Shown here one piece after another: positions 38,739 to 49,811 of a DNA stretch of 64,000 nt. The stretch is from Bacteroidaceae bacterium. Lineage in GTDB: Bacteria; Bacteroidota; Bacteroidia; Bacteroidales; Bacteroidaceae. The translations under genes were made by a program, and so were the position numbers. The notes beneath the pieces were generated by a model. That model was not told where the DNA came from and ran no database searches. It was given only the letters and a program-made list of their open reading frames with translations. Location of the stretch: positions 1 through 64,000 of the forward strand of contig JAEEOB010000106.1 of the NCBI GenBank assembly GCA_016284045.1. The letters run 5' to 3'. Every line of letters begins with the position of its first letter. Positions within the stretch are counted from its first letter, which is position 1.

Positions 38739-39491
38739 TCATTCGTCATTTATCTTAGGATATTTCTTGAACCAGCCGTCCCAACGCAGGCGTATCACAC
38801 CGAAGAGCGCTTCGGAGAAAATACCGCCGCTCATCTTCGAAACACCTTCAACACGGTTGACAAACACCACTGGCACTTCTTTGATTTTGAAGCCGCACTT
38901 GTAGGCAGTGAATTTCATCTCAATCTGAAAAGCGTAGCCTTTGAAACGGATGTCCTTCAGGTTGATAGTCTCAAGCACCCGCCGGCGGTAGCATTTGAAG
39001 CCTGCTGTCGTGTCCTTCACCTTCATCCCTGTTATCAGCCGAACGTATTTCGATGCGAAATACGACATCAGCACGCGGCCCATCGGCCAGTTCACCACAT
39101 TTACTCCGCCGATATATCGTGAACCGATCGCCACGTCATACCCCTCGTCAGCGCATGCAGAATAGAGACGGGGTAGGTCGTTGGGGTTGTGGGAGAAGTC
39201 AGCGTCCATTTCGAAGATGTAGTCGTAGCCATGTTCCAGGCTCCATTCAAATCCGCGGATATAAGCTGTGCCCAATCCCAGCTTACCTTCACGCTCCACG
39301 ATGAAGAGCTGGCCGTTGAACTCGTTGGTGATGAGCTGTTTCACGATGTTGGCAGTGCCATCGGGCGATCCATCGTCGATGACAAGGATGTGGAACGACT
39401 TCTCCAAGGCAAACACCGCGCGGATGATTTTCTCGATGTTCTCCTTCTCGTTATATGTGGGTATGATGACTATGCTGTCGCTTGCTCTCAT
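38739..39491 (-). CDS. Polyprenol monophosphomannose synthase-like glycosyltransferase (GT2)
   Basis: VIIPTYNEKENIEKII, ILVIDDGSPDGTANIV, IFEMDADFSHNPNDLPRL. Confidence 0.9.
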   Translation of the reverse strand: MRASDSIVIIPTYNEKENIEKIIRAVFALEKSFHILVIDDGSPDGTANIVKQLITNEFNGQLFIVEREGKLGLGTAYIRGFEWSLEHGYDYIFEMDADFSHNPNDLPRLYSACADEGYDVAIGSRYIGGVNVVNWPMGRVLMSYFASKYVRLITGMKVKDTTAGFKCYRRRVLETINLKDIRFKGYAFQIEMKFTAYKCGFKIKEVPVVFVNRVEGVSKMSGGIFSEALFGVIRLRWDGWFKKYPKINDE

Positions 39492-39680
39492 GGTGGTAAG
39501 TAAAGTCAGAAGATTTTATGCGGATGCTATTTAAAATGCGAAGATACAAAAAATAAATGTATCTGCCAAATGACAACTAAACGTTTTTTTTGATATTTAT
39601 TCGTTTCTATGATTCTATTCAAAAAATATTCCGTATTTTTGCATAATAGATTAGTGTAACATATTTAACAATTACTACTG

Positions 39681-40004
39681 ATGAATAAATTTCGTTTGTT
39701 TATTTGTGTTATGATGAGTGCGTTTGTTTTTGGGGCTTGTAACTCCACCACGGGATCTATCGTGGGTGGAACGTCGGGGTCCATCGTTGGCGGAATTCTT
39801 GGTAGCCAGATTTCCAATAACCCGGTGGGTAGTATAGTCGGATCCATAGGTGGCTCATACGCCGGGTCAGTGGCTGGTAGCAGTATCGGTTCGGGAAAGG
39901 CGTTCAAGAAGAAGAGCAGGAAAAGTAAGAAGAATGATGACAAGGCTGAAATCCAGACCATCGAGGGACAGCAGCCTGTGAGTACCGATGACATGTATAA
40001 GTGA
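39681..40004 (+). CDS. Glycine-zipper lipoprotein-like small protein
   Basis: Lipobox-like AFVFGACN; SIVGGTSGSIVGGILGSQISNNPVGSIVGSIGGSYAGSVAGSSIGSG. Confidence 0.7.
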   Translation: MNKFRLFICVMMSAFVFGACNSTTGSIVGGTSGSIVGGILGSQISNNPVGSIVGSIGGSYAGSVAGSSIGSGKAFKKKSRKSKKNDDKAEIQTIEGQQPVSTDDMYK

Positions 40005-40401
40005 TTGTTTCATTGAGTTGATGATGCTGCCTGACTGCCGATGTTTTTTTAGCAGGCGGGTTAATAACCGGAATAATAAGATTATTCAGAAAAATCATAG
40101 TACTCAGACTAAAAACTAAAAAATCTGGTCTGTCATAAAATATATTCAGTTTTTGTTCGTTTATAATAATAACTGACATAAATTATTTTGCCTATGACAG
40201 ATTCTACTCACGATTGCACAGACACGAAGAAAAAATCACTGTCGAAGAAACTGACAGGAAAAGCCACCGGAAAAATGAAAAAGGTGCTGAGACTATCTGA
40301 TGAGATAAGGCCTGGTGCTGATGCGCTTTTCTTTATCCGGCTCTTTGCAAGGGCATGTCAGCCAATATGCTGACAGACTCCCCTTTTAGTTCTTATCCGT
40401 T

Positions 40402-43400
40402 TTGGACAAGATTCAGCTAATCAGACGCATGGCGGCTACTGATGCCGCAAAAAAAGTAAGCGAGGCTCTCAAAAGACCTCGCTTTAACTGTATCAACATA
40501 GGAGGGCTCGTTTGCTCTGCAGCCTCCCTGCTTGTCGCCTCGCTGAAAAGCAAAACCAAAATCATTCCCCCGATGCTCATCGTGCTTAACGACATGGAGG
40601 AGGCGGGCTATTTCTATAACGACATTGTTCAGCTGATTGGCGATAAGCAGATTCTTCTCTTTCCATCCTCTTACCGAAGGGCAATCAAATACAATCAGAA
40701 AGATGCATCCTATGAGATACTCCGCACTGACGTACTCGGGAAAGTGGGTAAGGAGGAAAGACTCTTTGTGGTCACATGTCCGGAAGCGCTTGCGGAGAAA
40801 GTGCTGACTCCTAAGGAACTGGACGAGAACACACTGACAGTTAGTGTGAACGACACCATTGACTTCAACTTTCTTGAGGAATGGTTAGAACAACACGGAT
40901 TCATAAGGACAGACTATGTGTATGAGCCTGGACAGTTCGCCATTCGTGGCAGCATCGTTGATATCTACTCGTTTTCGATGGAAGACCCGATCCGCCTCGA
41001 TTTCTTCGGCGACACCGTGGACAGCATCCGAACATTTGACATCCAGACTCAATGCTCCGACAGCGATTGTCAGAAGGTGGCGATTGTGCCTGAGATGGAA
41101 AGGGACAACCAGGAATATATCCAGTTTCTTGACTATCTTCCAGATGATTATATCATTGTTGCAAAGGACTTGCAGTGGATTTACAACAAGGTGGAGACTA
41201 TCTGTGAGGAAGGATTTGCCAAGCAGGCTGATATTGAGGCAAAAGAGATGTCGGACAAGGAAACAGCAGGAAATGACAATTACACACCGCAGTTCCAGCG
41301 GCTTGTTGTAAACTATTCCGATTTCGTCAGACGGATGCAACAGCGACGGAAAATGCTGTTTTCTCCTGCCAGAAGGGGAGAAGTGGAAACCGATGGAAAA
41401 GGAACTGTCTATATTGAGTTCCTGACTGCGCCACAGCCTCTCTTCCATCGTAATTTCCAGATGTTCAGAGATGAGTGTGCAAAGCTAAAAGACGATGGCT
41501 ACCAAGTGGTGATTCTCACCGATGGAGCAAAGCAGACCGAACGTCTCAGAGAAATCCTTACAACTAACGAAATTCCAGGCAACACACTCAGTCCTAATTC
41601 AGTGGATATGATGGAGTGTACGCTGCATCAAGGGTTCATTGACCATGAGAACAGACTGGCTGTGTTCACCGACCATGAGATATTCGACCGGTTCCATAAA
41701 TACAATCTCCGAAGTGATAAGGCGAAACGAGGAAAGATGGCGCTTACACTTAAGGAAATACAGCAGTTTGAGGTGGGAGGTTATGTGGTGCATATAGACC
41801 ATGGTGTCGGACGATTCGACGGACTCATCCGTGTGCCGATTAACGGGGTGATGCAGGAGATGATAAAAGTCACTTATCTGAATGGTGGTTTCATCTACAT
41901 GTCGATTCATTCGCTCCATAAATTGTCGAAATATAAAGGCAAAGAAGGGGAACCACCACGTATGAACCGTCTCGGAACTGGTGCGTGGGAGAGGATGAAG
42001 GGAAGGGTGAAGGCAAAAGTGAAGGATATTGCCCGCGACCTGATTAAACTGTATGCCGACCGTTTGCAGCAGAAAGGATTCGCATTCTCACCCGACTCAT
42101 ATATGCAGCAGGAGCTGGAGGCATCGTTCATTTATGAGGACACCCCCGACCAAATCAAGGCTACACGTGAGGTCAAGGAGGATATGGAAAGCGAACGGCC
42201 GATGGACCGACTCATCTGCGGAGACGTTGGATTCGGAAAGACGGAAATCGCCGTAAGGGCGGCATTCAAGGCCGCTGCTGACAGTAAGCAGGTTGCGATC
42301 CTTGTGCCGACTACGGTGCTGGCATATCAACATTACCACACATTCTCGCAGCGACTCAGAGAATTTCCTGTGAAGGTGGATTATCTCACTAGGGCAAGAA
42401 CTTCCAAGGAGCTAAGGGTAATTCTCGATGATCTCAAAAGCGGAAAGACTGACATCATCATCGGCACGCATAAACTTATAGGCAAGGACGTGCAGTTCAA
42501 GGACCTGGGGCTGCTCATCATAGATGAGGAGCAGAAATTCGGGGTGGGGGTAAAAGAGAAGTTGAGGCAGATGAAGGTGAACGTTGATACACTTACCATG
42601 ACAGCCACACCTATTCCACGTACGCTACAGTTCTCCCTTATGGGAGCACGCGACCTTAGCGTCATCACCACGCCGCCGCCAAACCGTTATCCCATACAGA
42701 CGGAAATCCATTCTCTCTCTCCAGAAATCGTGGCGGAAGCAATCAATTTCGAACTCAGCCGAAATGGACAGGTCTTTTTTGTGAACAACCGTATCAGTGA
42801 TCTGGAATCACTGAAAAAAATGATTGAACGACATGTGCCTGATGCCCGTGTATGTGTGGGGCACGGACGTATGGAGCCCAAGGAATTGGAGCATGTGCTG
42901 ATCGACTTCTTCAACCACGACTACGACGTGCTGCTCTCCACTACCATTGTTGAGAACGGCATTGATGTGCCCAATGCCAACACCATCATCATCAACAGCG
43001 CACACAACTACGGACTCAGCGACCTGCATCAGATGAGAGGAAGGGTAGGAAGAAGCAACAAGAAGGCATTTTGCTATCTGCTTGCACCACCACTCGCCGG
43101 ACTGCCCGATCATGCACGAAGAAGACTGCAGGCGCTTGAGAGCTTCTCAGAGCTCGGAGCAGGATTGAATATCGCAATGCAGGATCTCGACATCAGAGGG
43201 GCTGGAAATCTTCTTGGAGCAGAGCAGAGTGGATTCATTGCAGACCTCGGCTATGAGACATATCAGAAAGTGCTTGCAGAAGCGGTCAGTGAGTTGAAAG
43301 CCACAGAGTTTGCCGATGTCTGGGCTAAACAGGAAGATGAGGATTCCAAAGGGGATTCAACTGAGAAGAAAATTGATTTTGGTATCACTTTTGTGAATGA

Positions 43401-43845
43401 ATGTAATATCGAGACTGACATCCCCGCTTCCTTCGCTGAGACCTATATCCCAACGAGTGGGGAGCGTATGGCGTTGTACCGTGAACTAGACGGCTTGAAA
43501 AACATTCATGAGCTCGAAGCATATAGCGGACGCATTAAAGACAGGTTCGGACCGATTCCCAGGGAAGGAGAGGAATTGCTTCGGATTATGCCACTCAAGT
43601 GGCTGGCATGTAAACTTGGTATTGAGAGGCTCATCCTAAAACAGAAAACTATGTTCGCTTACCTCGTGGAAAATCATGAAAGCCCTTATTACAAAAGCAC
43701 TGCATTTGGTAAGTTACTGCAGTTTGCCACCCAATATTTCCGCAGATGCAAACTCATGGATGGAACAAAGCGATCGCTCCGTATCGACAATGTAAGCTCT
43801 GTGAAGGAGGCACTTGAAATACTCACCGAAATTAATGATTTATAA
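40402..43845 (+). CDS. mfd: Transcription-repair coupling factor (TTG start)
   Basis: VHIDHGVGRFDGL, DRLICGDVGFGKTEIAVRAAFKA, LIIDEEQKFGVGVKEKLR, LTMTATPIPRTLQFSLMGARDLS, QMRGRVGRSNKKAFCYLL. Confidence 0.95.
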   Translation: MDKIQLIRRMAATDAAKKVSEALKRPRFNCINIGGLVCSAASLLVASLKSKTKIIPPMLIVLNDMEEAGYFYNDIVQLIGDKQILLFPSSYRRAIKYNQKDASYEILRTDVLGKVGKEERLFVVTCPEALAEKVLTPKELDENTLTVSVNDTIDFNFLEEWLEQHGFIRTDYVYEPGQFAIRGSIVDIYSFSMEDPIRLDFFGDTVDSIRTFDIQTQCSDSDCQKVAIVPEMERDNQEYIQFLDYLPDDYIIVAKDLQWIYNKVETICEEGFAKQADIEAKEMSDKETAGNDNYTPQFQRLVVNYSDFVRRMQQRRKMLFSPARRGEVETDGKGTVYIEFLTAPQPLFHRNFQMFRDECAKLKDDGYQVVILTDGAKQTERLREILTTNEIPGNTLSPNSVDMMECTLHQGFIDHENRLAVFTDHEIFDRFHKYNLRSDKAKRGKMALTLKEIQQFEVGGYVVHIDHGVGRFDGLIRVPINGVMQEMIKVTYLNGGFIYMSIHSLHKLSKYKGKEGEPPRMNRLGTGAWERMKGRVKAKVKDIARDLIKLYADRLQQKGFAFSPDSYMQQELEASFIYEDTPDQIKATREVKEDMESERPMDRLICGDVGFGKTEIAVRAAFKAAADSKQVAILVPTTVLAYQHYHTFSQRLREFPVKVDYLTRARTSKELRVILDDLKSGKTDIIIGTHKLIGKDVQFKDLGLLIIDEEQKFGVGVKEKLRQMKVNVDTLTMTATPIPRTLQFSLMGARDLSVITTPPPNRYPIQTEIHSLSPEIVAEAINFELSRNGQVFFVNNRISDLESLKKMIERHVPDARVCVGHGRMEPKELEHVLIDFFNHDYDVLLSTTIVENGIDVPNANTIIINSAHNYGLSDLHQMRGRVGRSNKKAFCYLLAPPLAGLPDHARRRLQALESFSELGAGLNIAMQDLDIRGAGNLLGAEQSGFIADLGYETYQKVLAEAVSELKATEFADVWAKQEDEDSKGDSTEKKIDFGITFVNECNIETDIPASFAETYIPTSGERMALYRELDGLKNIHELEAYSGRIKDRFGPIPREGEELLRIMPLKWLACKLGIERLILKQKTMFAYLVENHESPYYKSTAFGKLLQFATQYFRRCKLMDGTKRSLRIDNVSSVKEALEILTEINDL

Positions 43846-43900
43846 TGAGATAAATGATTTTTAAATAGCAATTATAATGCCATCTGAGTACTAAGATTAT

Positions 43901-44003
43901 CCAGAATCTCCTATAACCTCTTATAATCTCCTATAACCTCTTATAATCTCCTATAATTTCCTATAATCTCCTATAATCTCTTATAATTTCCTATAACCTC
44001 TTA
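43901..44003. repeat. 10-bp-period array (C/T)TATAAYYTC, about 10 units
   Basis: ctataacctc ttataatctc ctataacctc ttataatctc ctataatttc ctataatctc ctataatctc ttataatttc ctataacctc. Confidence 0.95.
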
Positions 44004-44029
44004 GAAAAACAACCTCTATAAAAAAAACT

Positions 44030-47000
44030 ATGCTTCGTCTCTGTATATCCTTTCTTTTTTGCATTGCCTTCGTTCTGTGTGAGGCGCAGCAACGTGTTAT
44101 GCGATATTTCCCGGATGACAGAGACATTGTATGCGTGAACGGCCATAACCGTTACACGCGTGCGCTGTATGGCTCTCCCACATTGTTCCGTCTAGAGACG
44201 AGCGACCGCCCTGTGTTTGCCACTTACGACAAGGAAAACAGCCGGAATATCAGTTTCCGGCTTTCACTTCCTGACGGAAGCAGTGTGGCACTTGACTCAA
44301 CTGATTTATGCGAGGCAAGATACCAGGGAGGACGGCGCACTTACCGCCTGCGTCATCACACTTGGCCGGAAGAGGCAGAGCTGAACATCAATGTGATGTG
44401 CTGCTTTGACAGGGAGGCTGTCGTATGGAGATTCCAGCTAAACGGATTTGATAGTGCCACATTCCTTTCCCTCCGATCATGCCGGATTGCTGACACCAAA
44501 ATGAAACGGGGAGGCGATCTCGGAGTGGATCCGCGCAAACAGTTTGAGGCAGACCCGCAGAGACGCAATGAGCAAATCTGTGAGTGCAGGGTCGATACTG
44601 AATGCTTCATATATTATGGCAACCCCGACACGCTCAAAGTGCTTGATTTGCTGGAGGGAAGGGCAATCTTCAAAACAATAGATGATGAACGTCAGCGACG
44701 GATGGGCATGGTAGCGTTTGACACCCCGGACCCGTTTATCAATACTATGGGAAGCGTGTTAATGCAGGCTGCCGACGGACTGTGGGACAGACAGACATGG
44801 CTACACGGATGCATTGGCTGGCGCACACAGCTTGCTGGTTGGCGTGCCGCTTATGTGGGAGATGTGGTGGGCTGGCATGAGCGGTCAGACCGACATTTCC
44901 GTAATTATGCCGCGAGCATGGTCACCGATGTGACGCCTGTCGTGCCGCATCCCACTCAGGATCCTGAAAAGGGAATGGCGAGAGCACTGAAGAAATGGGG
45001 CACACAGATGTATTCCAATGGTTATATCTGCCGAAGTCCCAACAAAAATAATGTGATGCATCACTATGACATGAACCTCAACTTTATAGATGAGCTGACT
45101 GAACATCTGCAATACCAATGCGATACGATGTTCATTCGTGAGTTCTGGCCGAAGATGAAGTTACATCTGGAGTGGGAAAAACGGAATTTCGATCCCGACA
45201 ACGATCATCTCTATGATGCCTATTGCTGCATCTGGGCATCCGATGCGTTATACTACAACAGTGGGGCTGTGACACACAGTTCGGCATATAACTATAAAGC
45301 GAATAGGATGGCAGCGAGGATGGCGGAAATCGTGGGTGAAGAACCGGCACCATACAAGCAAGAGGCTGACCTTATTCTTGATGCCATGAACCGGCGGCTA
45401 TGGATCAATGAGGAAGGACACTGGGCTGAGTTCCAGGATTTCATGGGGCTGAGACGACTGCATAAAAGTGCGGCACTTTGGTCGGTTTATATACCCATTG
45501 ACTGCTGCGCCGGCACATCCCGACAGGCTTTACTCGCCACAGATTATGTGGATTGCTGCATCCCGCATATCCCCATTGACTATGAAGTGGACACCGGAGC
45601 GTTGCGCTTATTAGGCTTGGAAGGCAAGAGAAATAAATTCATGCCTGACAACTATTTCACGTTGAGTACCACAAACTGGATGCCATACGTGTGGAGTACT
45701 AACAACGTGGCGCATGAGGAGGTGGCGAACATGGCATTGGCATATATGCAGGCTGGCCGTCCATCGATGGGATTCAAACTGCTGAAGAGCGACTTGATCG
45801 ACGAGATGTTTTTGGGTGATTCGCCTGGAAATTTCGGACAAATTAGTTATTACGACGCTGCTCGTAAAGAGGCTTATCGAGATTTTGGAGATAATGTGGG
45901 AATCACAGCGAGGGCGTTGGTCAATGGGGTGTTCGGCATCATGCCGAAGGCACTCTTTGGAAAGTGTGTCATTCAGCCAGCATTTCCAGAAGAATGGAAT
46001 GAGGCGGCTGTCACCACTCCTTATCTCTCTTATAGGTTCCGTCGGGAGGGGAATGAAGATGTGTATGAGATCGAGCAGCATTTACAGCACCCGCTGAGAA
46101 TCATCCTGCGGCAAAGTGATGGGAATGGAATGTGGTACGAGGTGGAGGGCACAGATGATGAGCACCAGATTATCCGAATGGGACATATAAAACGACTGGA
46201 TAATGACAATTGGAAAAAACTATGGAATGATCGCCAGGAGTCTTTCACTCATGACCGTATGACGGAAATGGGACTTGATGATGTCACCCCCGATGCGTCA
46301 GATCGTCAACGGTATGTGAGGCTCGTCAACCTTTTTAATGCGAATGTATCCGATATCTTCGAAAACGAATACCGCTCTCCACGTTCGCCATACACCACGC
46401 TGGAGATACCGCTCCACGGGATGGGCGACTGGTGTGTGCCTGACTTGAAAGCCGACATCTCGGACGAGGGACTGAGAGACCATATTGCTCCTGATGGGAC
46501 ATTCGACACCCATGTGGGCGTGAAATTCCTCCTGCCGAAGTTGGGGCCGAATGTGGTGTTCACGTCGTTGTGGGACAACTATCCTGATTCCGTTGTCATT
46601 CCTGTCAGCGGAAATGCGGCATTTGCCTATCTGCTTATGGCTGGATCCACCAACAACATGCAGAGCAGAATCGACAACGGTCTGGTAATTGCCGAATACA
46701 CAGACAACACCACCGACACGCTATGCCTTATGAACCCCATAAACTGGTGTCCCATTGAGCAGGATTATTATTATGATGAATATGCGTTCTGGGCTCCAGA
46801 TAAACGGCCCTACCGAGTGCACCTTGGATCAGGACTCACCTCAAGGACACTCATAAAAGATCTCAATATCAAAGGAGACGGAACGGCAACGCATACCAGC
46901 GACTTCACAGAGACGGACACACCCTTAGCAGCTGGAATGGGCATACCACAGGGAGCAGCTCAACTGCTGAAAATGCCGCTCAACCGACAGAAAACTCTCC

Positions 47001-47071
47001 GAAGCATCAAGCTGCGTTCTCTCTCCAACGATGTGGTCATCGGAATCATGGCGATAACGTTGGAAGATTAG
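44030..47071 (+). CDS. Secreted DUF4450-like, six-hairpin glycosidase-type protein
   Basis: Signal peptide; RYFPDDRDIVCVNGHNRYTRALYGSPTLFRLETSDRPVFATY typical of the DUF4450 N-terminus; alpha-toroid-like middle. Confidence 0.75.
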   Translation: MLRLCISFLFCIAFVLCEAQQRVMRYFPDDRDIVCVNGHNRYTRALYGSPTLFRLETSDRPVFATYDKENSRNISFRLSLPDGSSVALDSTDLCEARYQGGRRTYRLRHHTWPEEAELNINVMCCFDREAVVWRFQLNGFDSATFLSLRSCRIADTKMKRGGDLGVDPRKQFEADPQRRNEQICECRVDTECFIYYGNPDTLKVLDLLEGRAIFKTIDDERQRRMGMVAFDTPDPFINTMGSVLMQAADGLWDRQTWLHGCIGWRTQLAGWRAAYVGDVVGWHERSDRHFRNYAASMVTDVTPVVPHPTQDPEKGMARALKKWGTQMYSNGYICRSPNKNNVMHHYDMNLNFIDELTEHLQYQCDTMFIREFWPKMKLHLEWEKRNFDPDNDHLYDAYCCIWASDALYYNSGAVTHSSAYNYKANRMAARMAEIVGEEPAPYKQEADLILDAMNRRLWINEEGHWAEFQDFMGLRRLHKSAALWSVYIPIDCCAGTSRQALLATDYVDCCIPHIPIDYEVDTGALRLLGLEGKRNKFMPDNYFTLSTTNWMPYVWSTNNVAHEEVANMALAYMQAGRPSMGFKLLKSDLIDEMFLGDSPGNFGQISYYDAARKEAYRDFGDNVGITARALVNGVFGIMPKALFGKCVIQPAFPEEWNEAAVTTPYLSYRFRREGNEDVYEIEQHLQHPLRIILRQSDGNGMWYEVEGTDDEHQIIRMGHIKRLDNDNWKKLWNDRQESFTHDRMTEMGLDDVTPDASDRQRYVRLVNLFNANVSDIFENEYRSPRSPYTTLEIPLHGMGDWCVPDLKADISDEGLRDHIAPDGTFDTHVGVKFLLPKLGPNVVFTSLWDNYPDSVVIPVSGNAAFAYLLMAGSTNNMQSRIDNGLVIAEYTDNTTDTLCLMNPINWCPIEQDYYYDEYAFWAPDKRPYRVHLGSGLTSRTLIKDLNIKGDGTATHTSDFTETDTPLAAGMGIPQGAAQLLKMPLNRQKTLRSIKLRSLSNDVVIGIMAITLED

Positions 47072-47121
47072 GTTTTTAGTTACATTTTTTCTCTGTTAAC
47101 TAAAAAAACTTATCCGTTGGA

Positions 47122-47152
47122 TTTGGAAACTCAAATATTTTGTTTAACTTTG
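47122..47152 (+). promoter_or_regulatory. Bacteroidetes-type promoter upstream of rubrerythrin
   Basis: TTTG (47122-47125), N19, TAACTTTG (47145-47152). Confidence 0.65.
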
Positions 47153-47233
47153 CAATGGATAATCCCTTTTTCGGGAGGAATTATTGAAACGCAGTGTTTT
47201 ACTGCCTGTTTTATTTTTTAAAAATAGTAGATT

Positions 47234-47788
47234 ATGGGATCAAAAAATGAAAAACTGAAAGGAACGAAGACCGAAAAGAACCTCATGGAGGCTTTTGCTG
47301 GTGAGTCGATGGCACGCAACAAATACACCTATTTTGCCTCGAGAGCGAAAAAAGACGGCTATGTGCAGATGGCTGCCATTTTCGAGGAGACTGCCGCCAA
47401 CGAGAAGGAACATGCCAAAATCTGGTATAAGTACTTGAATGGTGGCTCTGTGAGTGACACCGTGACTAACCTGAATGATGCTGCAGAAGGTGAGAATTTC
47501 GAGTGGACCGACATGTATGCGCGTATGGCTCGTGAGGCACGTGAGGAAGGCTTCGATGAGATTGCCGACAAGTTTGAGATGGTGGCTGCCATTGAGAAAC
47601 ATCATGAGGAGCGTTATCGCAAACTCTTGAAAAACATCGAAGACAAGAAAGTGTTCACGAAAGACGGTGATGCCGTTTGGCAGTGTGCCAACTGCGGACA
47701 TATTGTTATCGGGAAGCAGGCACCGGAAATATGCCCCGTGTGTGACCATCCACAGAGCTTCTTTCAGGTACTGGCTGAGAATTATTAG
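47234..47788 (+). CDS. rbr: Rubrerythrin
   Basis: [37 protein letters not shown], rubredoxin-like [30 protein letters not shown]. Confidence 0.93.
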   Translation: MGSKNEKLKGTKTEKNLMEAFAGESMARNKYTYFASRAKKDGYVQMAAIFEETAANEKEHAKIWYKYLNGGSVSDTVTNLNDAAEGENFEWTDMYARMAREAREEGFDEIADKFEMVAAIEKHHEERYRKLLKNIEDKKVFTKDGDAVWQCANCGHIVIGKQAPEICPVCDHPQSFFQVLAENY

Positions 47789-47912
47789 TTTTTTCAGTCC
47801 GATTATTCTGATTATTCCGATTCATCGAAGTACCATTATTTCGAAATCCCCCAAAAGACACCTAATCTCTCAACACTCAACTTTTAACTATAAACATTAA
47901 ATTTTTACTATT

Positions 47913-48419
47913 ATGAAACGAATCATTTTCTCGCTGATCATGATGGCATCAGCTTTCACATTGAGTGCACAACAATATTACGGACGTGTGACTGACCCCG
48001 ACGGTTACACAAACATCCGCCGCGGACCATCTACAGGATCGCCAATCGTGCGCCGCTACAATTCGGGAGAGTATCTCTATTACACTCCTGCAGGAAACGG
48101 ATGGAGCAAAGTGTATTCGGGTGCGCGAAGCAACACATTCATGGGCTATATGTCCACCAGCCGTATTGCACCAGTGGATCCTAATAGCAGCTATGACCGT
48201 CCGGCGCCAAGAAGAGACAACTTCCGCTCAGGACATATCGTTGACCCTGACGATTACTATGTGAACATCCGTAAGGGACCGGGAACTAACTATGCCATCA
48301 CAGGAAGACTTGATGTCGGCACGTACGTGTATTACACACCGACCAATTCTAACTGGTATAAGGTATATACACGCAACAAGCGTTTTCTCGGTTACGTTTA
48401 TTATGACAGAATCGATTGA
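47913..48419 (+). CDS. Secreted protein with two bacterial SH3 domains
   Basis: Signal peptide; duplicated DPDGYTNIRRGPSTGSPIVRRYNSGEYLYY and DPDDYYVNIRKGPGTNYAITGRLDVGTYVYY. Confidence 0.85.
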   Translation: MKRIIFSLIMMASAFTLSAQQYYGRVTDPDGYTNIRRGPSTGSPIVRRYNSGEYLYYTPAGNGWSKVYSGARSNTFMGYMSTSRIAPVDPNSSYDRPAPRRDNFRSGHIVDPDDYYVNIRKGPGTNYAITGRLDVGTYVYYTPTNSNWYKVYTRNKRFLGYVYYDRID

Positions 48420-48433
48420 TTCGTAACTGTGCC

Positions 48434-48473
48434 AAAAAAAGGTGTGTTCAGCATTCTGGACACACCTTTTTTG
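48434..48473. terminator. Hairpin terminator
   Basis: AAAAAAAGGTGTGTTC-AGCATTCT-GGACACACCTTTTTT. Confidence 0.8.
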
Positions 48474-48490
48474 TTCCACAATTTATAAAA

Positions 48491-48563
48491 TCTATAATAT
48501 CCTATATTATCCTATATATTCCTATATCATCCTATAAATTCCTATATCATCCTATAAATTCCT
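48491..48563. repeat. 10-bp-period CCTATANNAT/T array
   Basis: tctataatat cctatattat cctatatatt cctatatcat cctataaatt cctatatcat cctataaatt cct. Confidence 0.95.
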
Positions 48564-48593
48564 GTTTTTTACTTCCGAAACATATATTAAAAC

Positions 48594-49553
48594 CTATTTC
48601 AGAAACTCCCTCACCCGCCGGATATATTCCTCGCGGTGGTTTTTATAAGACTGAGCATGACCCGTTTCTTTTGTGACCCAAAGTTCTTTAGGAGTCGTTT
48701 TCACATCATATAGTCGATACACCATTTCCGTGGGAACAAACGTGTCTTGGTCACCGTGGATGAAAAGCATGGGATGGGGGCATTTCTTCAACTGCTCAAG
48801 GGCAGAGGCCTCGCTGAAACTCCATCCGTAGCGCAGTTTGCATAATAGACTCGATGTGTACATCAGAGGAAACTCAGGCAGACCGAACCGTGCTTTCATC
48901 TCTCCGGCAAATTCGTCCCATACGCTCGTGTAACCACAGTCGTTTACAAAACGGATGTCCTTGATACCATCAGGTATTGGTTCTCCAGAGATCATCATCG
49001 CCGTGGCACCGCCCATCGACACTCCGTGGACCACCATCGTATCCGTCTTAAATGCCTCAAGCCAACGGAGCATGTCCAATCTGTCAAGCCACCCCATTCG
49101 CACGACATCACCATCGCTCTGCCCGTGACCATACACATCGGGTATGACAACATTGTAGCCGAACTCACGTTCATACATCCGCGCCAGATAGAAAAACTTG
49201 ATAGCCTGGTCGCGCCAGCCGTGAATCAGCAGGGCGGTACGACCGCAGTCGCTATTTCTGTTGATTTTCTTCACATAGTAGGCATGACAGCGGTAGCCTT
49301 CCGGGAAAGTCATGAACGTGTCGCGCAGGGCATTTGCCTCACGCAGGCTATCTACCCACTCCTCCGTCTCTGGATAATTCTCGAACAGGCGGATATAGCA
49401 GGAGTCCGTGTCCAAGCGGTCGGGGTCAGACGCCAGTGAGTAGTTGAGCATATAGAAACTGCCCCCGATGATGATTCCGACAAACAGTAACAGCACGCTG
49501 ACTACCCACCTTATAATTAATTTATTACGTCGTTTCATATTGCAAAGATACAA
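48594..49553 (-). CDS. Alpha/beta hydrolase
   Basis: TALLIHGWRDQAIKFFYLARMYEREFGYNVVIPDVYGHGQSDG; VVHGVSMGGATAMMISG; MLFIHGDQDTFVP. Confidence 0.9.
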   Translation of the reverse strand: MYLCNMKRRNKLIIRWVVSVLLLFVGIIIGGSFYMLNYSLASDPDRLDTDSCYIRLFENYPETEEWVDSLREANALRDTFMTFPEGYRCHAYYVKKINRNSDCGRTALLIHGWRDQAIKFFYLARMYEREFGYNVVIPDVYGHGQSDGDVVRMGWLDRLDMLRWLEAFKTDTMVVHGVSMGGATAMMISGEPIPDGIKDIRFVNDCGYTSVWDEFAGEMKARFGLPEFPLMYTSSLLCKLRYGWSFSEASALEQLKKCPHPMLFIHGDQDTFVPTEMVYRLYDVKTTPKELWVTKETGHAQSYKNHREEYIRRVREFLK

Positions 49554-49811
49554 TTAAGAGAGCACAATACAAAATGAAAACACAGTTTTTTATTTTTATT
49601 GTCGAACGATAGTATCTTCGGAACCAGCCAAAGATAAAAAGCACCGCCCATATTTCCAAATTTTTACTGATATTTTTGAGAATTGGCTGTTTTTCTCCTT
49701 TTTTATTTTGAGTATTTTGAAAAACTTTTTAAATTTGCAGACGATTACTTAATTCCAAAACTTATAAGTCTATAATAAATTTAAGTTCGAATTAATGGAA
49801 GCTTATTAAAT

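Noticed and set aside
40188-40373. 61-aa ORF upstream of mfd
   Set aside because: Basic N-terminus and a poor C-terminus, no recognisable family; could be real but unsupported.
43901-44003. Possible CRISPR array
   Set aside because: Unit is only 10 bp with no spacers and no cas genes nearby; the same holds for the arrays at 33967, 48491, 60955 and 14621.
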